This document shows, piece by piece, positions 1-9,000 of a stretch of DNA of 13,402 bases. The stretch comes from Candidatus Krumholzibacteriota bacterium. Its GTDB lineage: Bacteria > Krumholzibacteriota > Krumholzibacteriia > Krumholzibacteriales > Krumholzibacteriaceae. The translations under genes and the position numbers were made by a program. The stretch spans positions 1-13,402 of the forward strand of contig DAOVFR010000034.1 of NCBI GenBank assembly GCA_030672805.1, in the 5' to 3' direction. The notes under the pieces were generated by a model, which made no database searches, was not told where the DNA came from, and saw nothing but the letters and a program-made list of their open reading frames with translations. Position 1 is the first letter of the stretch. Every line of letters begins with the position of its first letter.

Positions 1-3000
1 GGAGTCTTCGACCGGCCGTTGCGAGCAGCGGAAGCGGAATATCGATCGAGCTCGGGCTCGTCAGCTCTGACAGCGACCACGCGGCGCTGAACCTCGATAC
101 GGGAAAGACGTGGGCGGCCTTCTGGGACGCTGACGGCGATACGTTCAGGACGTATCTATCCGATTTCTCGGAGAAGACGCTCACCGGCGGGGTGTCGGTC
201 AACCTGCTGTTCAATGCGGGGATCATCGATACGGGCATCGCGAAAACAGGCTATACGGTTGCCGCTCACCTCGAGGGGACCGAGAACGGCAATCCCTTCT
301 CCACCGGGATCACGTCATCCCCCGATCTGTTGACCGTCGAGGATGCCCCGCAGCTCGGCATAGTCAGGATGGGGACGCCCCGGACCGTTTCGAGCCTTCA
401 GGATACCGACTGGCAGGTCTGGATGGTGCTGAGAAACAACGGCGAAGCATCGGTCGAGATCGACCTCGATCATCTGCAGACGTTCATATCGTTCTTCAGT
501 ATCGACCAGGTGGACCTGACGGGCGAGTACACGATCGATTTCCCGGACAGCCTGTTCGGCGCCGGCGCCGATACGCTGCGGGGGGGACAGGAGGACAGTC
601 TTCTCTTTACCGTGACGGAAACGGGTAGCACGACGGGGACAATCCTCGTTCACGGGATCGTGACCGCCAAGGATATAAACAGCGGATTAACCGTCTCGGA
701 CGATACGTACAGCGGCGGTTGGAGCAACGTCGTCGTGCAGGTTCCCGGAAGCCCGGTCATCACGCTTGTCGTGCCGGGCCGGACGACGGTAACGTCGGGG
801 CAGAGCGCGGATTGGCAGTGTGCCGCGGAGGTCAACAACGCGGGCGAGGCCCTGCTCACCCTGGACAATGCACTGTTCTATTCCGATCCTTCGCACTCGT
901 TTTCCGTGGACATTCCCGGAAGCTTCACCGGTGGGAATACAACGTTAGCGGGAGGCGAAACCGATACCCTCATATTCGGTATCACACAGACCCCCACGAT
1001 CCCCGGCGGAGCGGATCTTGCGCTGCATGTATCCGTCCAGATGATCGAGAACAACAGTCTCGATACGAAAGTGGCGGACACCCAGGCGCAGGGCAGCGGC
1101 TCGGGTGCGATACGCGTCCAGGCCCCCGCGGATCTTCATATCGTCTCCGTCGAGAATGGTTCCTCCAGGTCGCCGTACGTGAACAGGGGACAGCGGTTCC
1201 CCGTCGTGTTCGGTGTGACGAACACGGGTGAGGCCGGTGCGAACGATATCGAGGTTTCCCTTTCCGGCGGCGGATCCGTGGTGGAGAGCACGCCGCTTAT
1301 ACTCGGACCGCTTTCAGGTGCGGAAACCGCCACGGACACGTTCTACGTGACCGCCCGGGACGCGAGCGTTTCGGAGACATTCCGGGCGGTGATCGATTCG
1401 GCTGTCGATGCGAACTCCGGGGAGGTGCCGCTGGTCGTCATATCCCCCTCTCCCGATGACACGACGGTGGCGGAGATCCAGGTCGCCTCGTCGCTGGCAG
1501 TCGTTTCTGTCGTGCCGTCACAGGCCGAGGTAAACGCCGGACAGAAGGTGAACTGGACCGTAACGGTCAATATACAGAACGTGGGAGAGGCTCCCGCCGT
1601 TCTCGCCGAGCCCGCCGGTGACGACCTGGAGTTCTATATCGGGACGACAAGATACATCGACTATATCGTCATACCACCGGATACATTCGCCTCGGGCGGA
1701 GTCGACCTGACGCTCCCCGCCGCCGCCGCCGATTCGCTCGTCTACACGATCGAGACAACGGGGAGCGATACGGGGTTCGTCGATATCATGGCCGGCATTG
1801 GATGGACGGACGGGAATGAACCCGGGCTGCAAACGGCTCCGGCCGAAGGGAGCGCGACGGTTCACGTGAAGGAACCATCGGGCCTGCGAATCTCACGGGT
1901 AACGAGTGACGCGCCGAACAACGGAACCTTCGTCAATACGTCGATCGTAAACACGGACCAGGTCTTTGGCGTGGAAGTCCGTGTCGAGAACACCGGCGGT
2001 GACGATCTCGACAGCGTCTCGGTGGAACTGACCTCCAGCGGCGCATCGACGGCCGTGATCACGGCCGATTATCTCGGGATCCCGTCGGGCACCTTCCGTG
2101 ATTTCGAGTTCACCGTTACGGCGGCTTCATCACCGGGCATCGAGATCCTGACAGCGCGGATAACCTATGCCGTTTCCGTGAACACCGGAGAACAGGTGCA
2201 GCCGATAGAGCCGGTCGAGTCGATCGAGAACCTGCATATCGAGCTTCCGGCGCTTCTTTCGATCGAAGCATCGGTAACCGCTCCCCCCGGTGCGATGGAC
2301 GACACGGTCTCGACCGGTCAGCATTTCACGGTCACGGCATCGGTGACGAACGGTTCCGGACGAGCCCAGGTCGATAACAGTGGAGAGATGACTATTATTC
2401 TCCCACCCGGGATCAGCTTTGATCCGCCGGGCGATCCGGCAACAAAACCGTTCGTGCTTGGTGAGGGGGTGTCGTGGGCGCTACTCGCGCCGTCGGCGCC
2501 GGATCAGGGCACCGTATCGGTCGAGATATCCGGTGTACCTGTCGATATCAACAGGGGTGGACCGGCGGACTTAGATGTATCCTCTGCCGGTATGTTGATA
2601 GTTACTGAACCCGCAGCCATTATCGGGAACTGCCAACTCGCATATGAATCTCCACCGGGAGCGCTGGACGGAACGGTTTCGACGGATCAGAATTTCGCGA
2701 TCAGGGCCTCCGTGACGCCTTCGGCAAACACCGATTCGGTCTGGGTGACGCTGTCCGTCCCCGCGGGGTTACTCATCGATGGGAACGGGACAAAACACCT
2801 CGGCCATGGTGATGGGACGGAACGGAGTGTTTTCTGGGCCGTTACGGCGCCGGCCATTCCAGCGTCGACCGATACGGTGAGGATCACGTCCGGCGGAAAG
2901 GACCATAATTCCCACCTGCCGCTTCAGCCCTGCACGGGGAGCGTGCCGGTCACCGTGGTGCAGAGGGCCGCACTCGATCTCGAAGCCGGGATAACGGGAC

Positions 3001-4154
3001 CACCGGGCACCGAGGACGGAACCGTCTCGGTCGACCTCGTTTTCACCATCGAAGCGACGGTCGCGAAACTGGGCATTGCGGGGGTGGACACCACCGGCGC
3101 AAGACTCGAGGTCGTGCTGCCTGATGGGCGGGGGTACGGCCTGGAGGGCGCTGATGAGACATACAGAAAGGGATTCTATCCGGGCGTTCCGGTCGTCTGG
3201 ACGATCAAGGCCCCCTCGATACCGACCCCGGGTGATTATATCTATATCCGGTTTGCCGTTGCGGCAACCGACGAGAATACAAACGCCCCTGCCGACCTGG
3301 CCGTCGATTTTGTCTCGATATGGGTCGAAACAGGAGCCGGGCTGGTCCGAATGGCGAATATTTCCAAGGAGGACAGTATCCCGCCGTACGTGGCGCCTAT
3401 GGGGGCCAGGGGTGTTCCGGTTCTCAAGGTCGTGTTCGCGAATAACTCAACCTATACGATCGGGCTCGACACGCTGTACGTAAGTGTGAAAGACGGCAAC
3501 CTTTCGATGGTGGGCGATCCATCCAGGCGTATTTCCGAGGTCGGCCTCGTGACGACGGACAGCACATATACCGTCTCCGCCCTCGATACCAATCGTGCTC
3601 CGCTTTACATCGGTCATGATTACAAGATCGGTCCGGGCGGCAGCGATACGGTGCTGGTCACAATCGATATCGCCCGCGGGGCGCCTTCCGGGGAAATAAG
3701 GATCGATCTGGCCTGCAGCCGTGACGTCGTGTTTTCGATCGGGGAAACGCTGCCCGAATCGAGGGTAGGTGTCGTTTGGGAAGATGACGGGGCCGATATC
3801 GAGGGCCATTTCTTGAGCGGGCCGCTGTCCGTCATGAGTTCGCGGTTCGATGAATATGTCCATAACTATCCGAACCCATTCAGGGCGGGAAGTGAATCGA
3901 CGAAGATATCCTACTTCCTGTCGAGGGACTCGAACGTAACATTCAGGATATACGACCTGACAGGGGCCCTCGTCTGGTCACGGGACATCGGGGCCGGCGA
4001 GGCAGGCGGGACCGGCGGTGAGGAGGGCGGCTGGATGACGGTGGAATGGGATGGAAGAAACGACAGGGGCAAGCTTGTTCGAAACGGTGTATACCTGTGC
4101 AGGGTAACAGCGGGGTCACAATCGGCGACGTTCAAGATCGCCGTGGTGAAGTAG
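1..4154 (+). CDS. Giant repeat-built surface protein with C-terminal FlgD-like/T9SS-like domain (5' end missing)
   Basis: The reading frame is open from the left edge (first full codon at base 3), so the true start lies upstream. The in-frame GTG at 192 is internal, because the protein reads on smoothly before it. At least 1383 residues are visible. They are rich in Thr, Ser, Val, Gly and Asp and poor in Lys and Cys, as in secreted beta-sandwich proteins. About nine Ig-like modules of roughly 120-130 residues each open with a strand such as LHIVSV or LSIEASV and then a short VxNTGEA-like segment, which resembles CARDB/DUF11-type adhesin domains. The last roughly 100 residues contain YPNPF, then an FRIYDLTG strand, WDGRNDRG and NGVYLCRV. 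This is the FlgD Ig-like domain used in FCB bacteria as a cell-surface or type IX sorting C-terminus. Export and surface anchoring are inferred. The PorV-type gene starts 8 bases downstream. Substrate and adhesion role are unknown. Confidence 0.88.
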   Translation, partial: SLRPAVASSGSGISIELGLVSSDSDHAALNLDTGKTWAAFWDADGDTFRTYLSDFSEKTLTGGVSVNLLFNAGIIDTGIAKTGYTVAAHLEGTENGNPFSTGITSSPDLLTVEDAPQLGIVRMGTPRTVSSLQDTDWQVWMVLRNNGEASVEIDLDHLQTFISFFSIDQVDLTGEYTIDFPDSLFGAGADTLRGGQEDSLLFTVTETGSTTGTILVHGIVTAKDINSGLTVSDDTYSGGWSNVVVQVPGSPVITLVVPGRTTVTSGQSADWQCAAEVNNAGEALLTLDNALFYSDPSHSFSVDIPGSFTGGNTTLAGGETDTLIFGITQTPTIPGGADLALHVSVQMIENNSLDTKVADTQAQGSGSGAIRVQAPADLHIVSVENGSSRSPYVNRGQRFPVVFGVTNTGEAGANDIEVSLSGGGSVVESTPLILGPLSGAETATDTFYVTARDASVSETFRAVIDSAVDANSGEVPLVVISPSPDDTTVAEIQVASSLAVVSVVPSQAEVNAGQKVNWTVTVNIQNVGEAPAVLAEPAGDDLEFYIGTTRYIDYIVIPPDTFASGGVDLTLPAAAADSLVYTIETTGSDTGFVDIMAGIGWTDGNEPGLQTAPAEGSATVHVKEPSGLRISRVTSDAPNNGTFVNTSIVNTDQVFGVEVRVENTGGDDLDSVSVELTSSGASTAVITADYLGIPSGTFRDFEFTVTAASSPGIEILTARITYAVSVNTGEQVQPIEPVESIENLHIELPALLSIEASVTAPPGAMDDTVSTGQHFTVTASVTNGSGRAQVDNSGEMTIILPPGISFDPPGDPATKPFVLGEGVSWALLAPSAPDQGTVSVEISGVPVDINRGGPADLDVSSAGMLIVTEPAAIIGNCQLAYESPPGALDGTVSTDQNFAIRASVTPSANTDSVWVTLSVPAGLLIDGNGTKHLGHGDGTERSVFWAVTAPAIPASTDTVRITSGGKDHNSHLPLQPCTGSVPVTVVQRAALDLEAGITGPPGTEDGTVSVDLVFTIEATVAKLGIAGVDTTGARLEVVLPDGRGYGLEGADETYRKGFYPGVPVVWTIKAPSIPTPGDYIYIRFAVAATDENTNAPADLAVDFVSIWVETGAGLVRMANISKEDSIPPYVAPMGARGVPVLKVVFANNSTYTIGLDTLYVSVKDGNLSMVGDPSRRISEVGLVTTDSTYTVSALDTNRAPLYIGHDYKIGPGGSDTVLVTIDIARGAPSGEIRIDLACSRDVVFSIGETLPESRVGVVWEDDGADIEGHFLSGPLSVMSSRFDEYVHNYPNPFRAGSESTKISYFLSRDSNVTFRIYDLTGALVWSRDIGAGEAGGTGGEEGGWMTVEWDGRNDRGKLVRNGVYLCRVTAGSQSATFKIAVVK
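351..3700 (+). repeat. Nine diverged Ig-like modules encoded in tandem
   Basis: Protein-level repeats begin near bases 351, 750, 1128, 1488, 1878, 2250, 2616, 2970 and 3336, a spacing of about 354-399 bases. The clearest set is three consecutive modules with PPGAMDDTVSTGQ, PPGALDGTVSTDQ and PPGTEDGTVSVDL, whose PPG codons start at 2283, 2652 and 3000. Each is followed by a hydrophobic strand and a VxLPxG-like strand. I saw no long exact DNA repeat, so the array looks old and diverged. Boundaries are approximate. Confidence 0.7.
3850..4151 (+). other. Coding region of the FlgD Ig-like / T9SS-type C-terminal domain
   Basis: The segment encodes the classic signature order YPNPF, a polar strand (TKISYFLS), a second strand (VTFRIYDLTGALV), a Gly-rich loop, WDGRNDRG, GVYLCRV and a final strand ending KIAVVK at the stop. 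In Bacteroidetes and related phyla such C-terminal domains direct type IX export or attach proteins to the surface. No T9SS core gene is in the window, so function as a sorting signal is inferred. Confidence 0.75.
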
Positions 4155-4162
4155 AACGGATC

Positions 4163-6055
4163 ATGAAGAGAGTAACCGTATCGATATTATTCATTCTGCT
4201 CGTCCTGGGTGTTCCGGGCGGAGCGGCCTCCCAGGACGGTTCGGGGGGAACAAGGTCCGTGTTCACACTCGGGGCCGGTTCGAGGGCAATTGCCATGGGT
4301 GGAGCGTTCACGGCGCTCGGCGATGATGTATCCGCGCTATACTACAACCCGGCCGGCCTGCGAAGGGTTTCCGGCGTTTCGGTGATGGCGAATCACGTAC
4401 AGCTTTTCTCGGGTTTCAGCGATGCATCGTACGACTTCATCGGGCTTGCCTGTCCGACCGTCTCGTCCGGCACTATCGGGCTGGGTTTCATGACGGTCGG
4501 CACCGGAGGTATACGCGAGTTCGACCGGTTCAGCCGCGAGACGGGAGAGATATCTTACCGCGAGAGCCAGCTTATGCTCGCTTACGCGTTCGATGTCCCG
4601 TGGCGGTACATGGGCGCGTTCACACTCGGATCATCGGTAAAGGTTCTCAACCAGAAGGTGGGGAACTATTCCGATGCGGGAGCAGGAATGGATCTCGGTA
4701 TGATCTACAGACCTTCCATCGCGAAGGGATTCGTACTGGGCTTCAACTTTCAGGATATAATCGGTGCGGAAACGAAGCTCGTCGCCATCAGTGAAAAGGT
4801 GGATCGCACGCTCATGTTCAGTGCCGGGTATTCGTACCTCTTCGCGAACGGGTCCGCCTTGGGAATTGCCCTCCAGGTGGATGTGCCGGAAAGGGACAAC
4901 AACGATCTCAGGGTCGGCGTCGAGTACACGTTGAAGAGGATCATTTCGTTCAGGGTCGGTTACGATTCAGAGCAAATAACGGCCGGGGTCGGGTTTGCCT
5001 GGCGCGGGTTTGCCGTGGATTACGGGTACTTCAGCCGTGATGAAGCAGGCAGTTCCCACCCGGTATCTCTTTCCGCATCGATCGGTCCGACGGTGGAGGA
5101 AAGGATCAGGATGAGCGAGGAGAGAAAACTCGCGGCGGAAGAGGAAAGGATTCGGGAAATCTTCTCGAAACGGGTCAACGATCATATCGAAGCTGCACGG
5201 AAGTTACGTGAGGAGCACTTGATCGATCAGGCGCTCGACGAACTCAAAATCGCTCTCGAGTACGATCCTGCGAACGAGGCGGCGGCGGAGACGCTTATCG
5301 TGGTTCGTAACCAGATCATTCATGAACAGGAGGAAGCGACCAGGTCTTCCGAGAAATCACTGCTGATCAATCAGCATTTCAGCCTGGGACTCAAGTACTA
5401 CAGCAATAACGAATACATTCTTTCACGTGCGGAATGGAGAAATGTACTGGAACTCGACCCGGATAACGAGAGCGCGCGGGATTACCTCACACGGACCGTG
5501 GAAAAGATCGCCGGGCAGATGAAGGAACACAGGAAAAGGGCGATGCGTCTCGAGAGAACAGGCCAGCTTGCCGCTTCCCTCGGTGAATGGAACATCGTGC
5601 GAATGCTCGATCCGGAGTCGGAAGAGGCCAGGACCTCCGCAGAGCGGATAAGCAGGCGCATTGAAGAGTTGAACAGGGTATACCGGGCGACGAGCAAGAG
5701 GCTCGAGATTGTCGAGATGTTTGATGAGGCACTGGGCGCGTTCAGCAGCGGGAAGTATACCGAGACGATCGATCTTTGCAACAGGGTGCTCGAAAAGGAT
5801 CCGGATCACGTGGAAGCCCGGAATCTGCTGTGCCGGGCGCAGCGACGGCTGATTCCCCTCACCGACGAAGAGAAGGAGAGGATCAGGCAGCTCTACATTG
5901 CGGGGATGAAGCATTTCTCGCAGGATAACTACACGGAGGCGATTGAGCAGTGGAGCAGGATCCTGGAGATCGACCCCGATAATGAAAGCGTGAGGAAGAA
6001 CATCGAGGAGGCCGAGGCGAGGCTCCACAAGATAGGGGAACCGAGGACGGATTAA
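4163..6055 (+). CDS. PorV/PorQ (UPF0164)-type outer-membrane barrel fused to TPR repeats
   Basis: This is a 630-residue protein. Residues 1-23 form a signal peptide (KR, a hydrophobic core, then AAS before QDG), and this fixes the ATG at 4163. The open frame extends 39 codons upstream into the preceding gene, but that stretch is not protein-like here. Residues 29-310 carry the PorV/UPF0164 hallmark: GAGSRAIAMGGAFTALGDD followed by SALYYNPAGL, then alternating amphipathic strands such as LGLGFMTVG, LGFNFQDI and VGVEYTL. Residues 311-340 are a charged helix (EERIRMSEERKLAAEEERI). About five TPRs fill residues 340-622, with repeated 'AL/YDPANEAA', 'LELDPDNESAR', 'VLEKDPDHVEAR' and 'ILEIDPDNESVR' ends. 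In T9SS, PorV carries cargo to the surface; the FlgD-domain gene just upstream fits such a pairing. The TPR fusion, probably periplasmic, is unusual. It follows the upstream gene by 8 bases with a weak Shine-Dalgarno, which suggests coupled translation. Confidence 0.85.
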   Translation: MKRVTVSILFILLVLGVPGGAASQDGSGGTRSVFTLGAGSRAIAMGGAFTALGDDVSALYYNPAGLRRVSGVSVMANHVQLFSGFSDASYDFIGLACPTVSSGTIGLGFMTVGTGGIREFDRFSRETGEISYRESQLMLAYAFDVPWRYMGAFTLGSSVKVLNQKVGNYSDAGAGMDLGMIYRPSIAKGFVLGFNFQDIIGAETKLVAISEKVDRTLMFSAGYSYLFANGSALGIALQVDVPERDNNDLRVGVEYTLKRIISFRVGYDSEQITAGVGFAWRGFAVDYGYFSRDEAGSSHPVSLSASIGPTVEERIRMSEERKLAAEEERIREIFSKRVNDHIEAARKLREEHLIDQALDELKIALEYDPANEAAAETLIVVRNQIIHEQEEATRSSEKSLLINQHFSLGLKYYSNNEYILSRAEWRNVLELDPDNESARDYLTRTVEKIAGQMKEHRKRAMRLERTGQLAASLGEWNIVRMLDPESEEARTSAERISRRIEELNRVYRATSKRLEIVEMFDEALGAFSSGKYTETIDLCNRVLEKDPDHVEARNLLCRAQRRLIPLTDEEKERIRQLYIAGMKHFSQDNYTEAIEQWSRILEIDPDNESVRKNIEEAEARLHKIGEPRTD

Positions 6056-9000
6056 ATGGCTGACAGGCTTCTGCTAGATCGGGAAACCTTCCATCTCGAT
6101 ATCCCGGCTGACGAGAACAACCTCAGCAAGGTCAGGGATTTCATCTCGGATATCTGCGCGATGGCGGGTTTCTCGAAACGAGAGACGAACAACACGAAAC
6201 TCGCCGTCGATGAAGCATGCACGAACATCATCAAACACGCGTACAGTAAAACGGGCGGGGATATACGGATCGACGTCCAGGCGGAATCCGGATCCGTCGA
6301 AATAAACATCTTCGATAGCGGTGAACCTTTCGAATGGTCCAAGGTTAAGGACCCGGATCTCAGGAAGTACGTGGAAATCGGTAAAAAGGGAGGTCTCGGG
6401 ATCTACCTGATGAACCGGTTGATGGACAGGATCGAGTACATTGCCGGCGAGAACGGCAACCACCTGTTCATGGTGAAGAACGTAGCGGAGGCGGCCGTCG
6501 GCAGGAGACCGGTTTTCTTCCCGATCAGGCGGAGATGGACGTCATCCCTCCGGTTCAAATTCGGATTGCGGGCAGCGTTTGGGTTGCTCGGAATGATGAT
6601 ATTCCTCTGGGCGATCCAGTACGCAAATCAGACCCGGGAGGTCGAGGCACACCGAAGCCAGGCCTGGATAACGATGAGCAATTTCGCCAGGACGATCGAG
6701 ACAAAGAGCGAGAATGCGCTCATCATGGATGACCTGTATCACCCCGAGTACAGGAAGATAACCGATTTCATTCTCGACGGGATGGAGAAGCTGCCGCATG
6801 TGCTTTACGCATGTGTCGTGAACATGGACGGAGTGATCGTAAGCTCGAATATCATCGAGGAGTTTTACGAGCGATACGAAATACCGCGGGAAGCCGTGGA
6901 ACTGGCGGACGGCGGGACCTGGCGCGACGTGCAGGACGACAAGTGGGGGTTGATCAAGGAGTTTCATTTTCCCGTGAATCTCTCGTCGAGCGAGCAGCAG
7001 CAGGTGGTTACACTGGGCCGCGTCATACTCGGTGTATCGAGGGACAGGCTCGAAAGCCACATCATCGATCCAAGACCGAGGACCGCTCTCATTCTCGCGG
7101 GAATCTACGTGATTGGCGTCTCGCTGATATACCTGCTGATCTCGGTTCTCGTAAAGCCGATACAGGCCCTCACCGACGGTGTCAGGGCGATAGGGGAAGG
7201 ATCACTCGATGACGAGATTCAGATCGAGGGTCCGGAGGAGTTCGGTGCCATCGCCCGCGCCTTCAACGATATCACGCAGAAATTTCGCGCCGCGCAGAAA
7301 AGCGTCGTAGAGCAGGAACGATTCCAGAAAGAAATGCAGGTGGCACAGGAGATTCAGCATTCACTGCTGCCGAGCAATGTTCCCGATGTCAGCGGGTACG
7401 ATATCGCGAGCCTGTACAGGGCGGCGAAGGAGGTCGGTGGGGATTACTACGATTTCGTCAAGGTCAACGAGGACACGATGGGTGTTGTCGTTGCGGACGT
7501 TTCCGGCAAGGGGGTGCCCGGATCTCTCGTCATGACGATGATCCGGACGGCACTTCGGATGGAGGCGCGGGGCAACCTGTCCGCAGCGGAGGTCATGTCC
7601 CGTATGAACGATTTTGTCACCGAGGATATGAAGAAGGGTATGTTTGTTACGATCTTCTACGTTATCCTCGATTCCAAAAACAGGGTTATCAGCTATTCAA
7701 GCGCAGGCCACAACCCGATGATCCTCTTCCGGGCAGAGACGGACGAGACCTTTTTTCTGAATCCGAGGGGATTCCCCGTGGGTATAAGCCTTCCCGACAA
7801 TACACTTTTCCGGCGTTCGATAGACGTTGAGAAGGTCAAGATGAAAAAGGATGACATGCTCGTAATCTACACCGATGGTGTGACCGAGGCAATGAACGAG
7901 CAGAGGGATCAGTACGGCGAGGAGCGGCTTATCAGGGTGATAAAGCGTTACGGCAGGTTATCGCCGCAGGAATTCATTGACCATCTGAACGAGGATATCA
8001 AGATCTTTACCGGCGGTTATGCGCAGAACGATGATATCACAGTCGTCAGCATAAAGGAAAGGCTTATGGCTGATGACGTACTCTTCGGTATCCGGAAGCG
8101 GCTTCTCGATCTTGTCGAGATCGATGGATACTCCGTTGCCGAAGCATGCAAGATGATGAAAGTATCGCCGTCGACGTACTACCGGTACAAGAGACGCCTC
8201 AGCGAGATGGGCGAGCGGGGGTTGAAGAACAAGGAGCTGAGGGAAGAACACGAGATCCGGCGGGTCAGCTTCGAACAGCGGAAGCGGCTTCTCGAGATAA
8301 TCAAGAATAATCCGAGATTCGGAGCGAAACGTATCGCCAATGTCTACAACGAGGGAAGAAACGGGAAGAACAGGCTGACCTCCTCCCTGATCTACGATGA
8401 ACTGAAACGGCTGCGCATGAACACATTCGAAAAGCGGCTCGACTACCTGAGAAGGAACAGGTTTATATCTGACGACGAATATGAACTCCTGTTCCGGGAG
8501 CCGGCCCGTAAGGTGAGGTTCGAGACGGCAGAGGCTTCCGGTGCCGGACCGGCCGAGTCCCCCGTTCAGCCCTGGACCACGGAACCAGCGCCGGAGATGC
8601 CGGCGGCCGGCGAAGTTCAGCCGCTCCATTCGTTCGAAACGGCCGATTCCGAGGTAAGGAACGTCGAGATCGGATTCGAGGAGCTCGACGGGGGTATCGT
8701 GGTGCTCCGCGGAAAAGGACATATCGATTCCTCTTCGGCCGGCGAACTCGAGGGATACCTCGATGATGTGTTCGAGAAGGAGTACAGGAAGATCATAGTC
8801 GACCTGAGGGATGTCTCCTACATCAGCAGCGGTGGCTGGGGCACCTTCACCGGCAGGGTCAACGAACTGCGCAAGAGCGGGGGGGACGTTGTCCTTGCCG
8901 GCATGTCTCCCGAGGTGTATGATATATACGAACTGCTCGGTTTCCAGGAAATTATCATGTACTTCCATGGCATCGAGGATGCGGCCGGTTATCTGAACCT

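Noticed and set aside
192..194. GTG as the start of the giant surface protein
   Set aside because: The frame is open back to the window edge and the upstream codons read as the same kind of protein, so this codon is internal.
5423..6028. 201-codon open frame on the minus strand opposite the TPR region
   Set aside because: The opposite strand encodes regular TPRs, and the minus translation shows no family features.
8066..8479. Insertion sequence or transposase remnant disrupting the gene
   Set aside because: The frame is intact, there is no DDE domain, and I saw no terminal inverted repeats or target duplication. The module is better read as a fused domain.
7958..8968. 336-codon open frame on the minus strand inside the partner-switch gene
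   Set aside because: It lies opposite well-defined phosphatase, HTH and STAS domains, has no recognisable protein features, and reflects few reverse-strand stops caused by codon bias.
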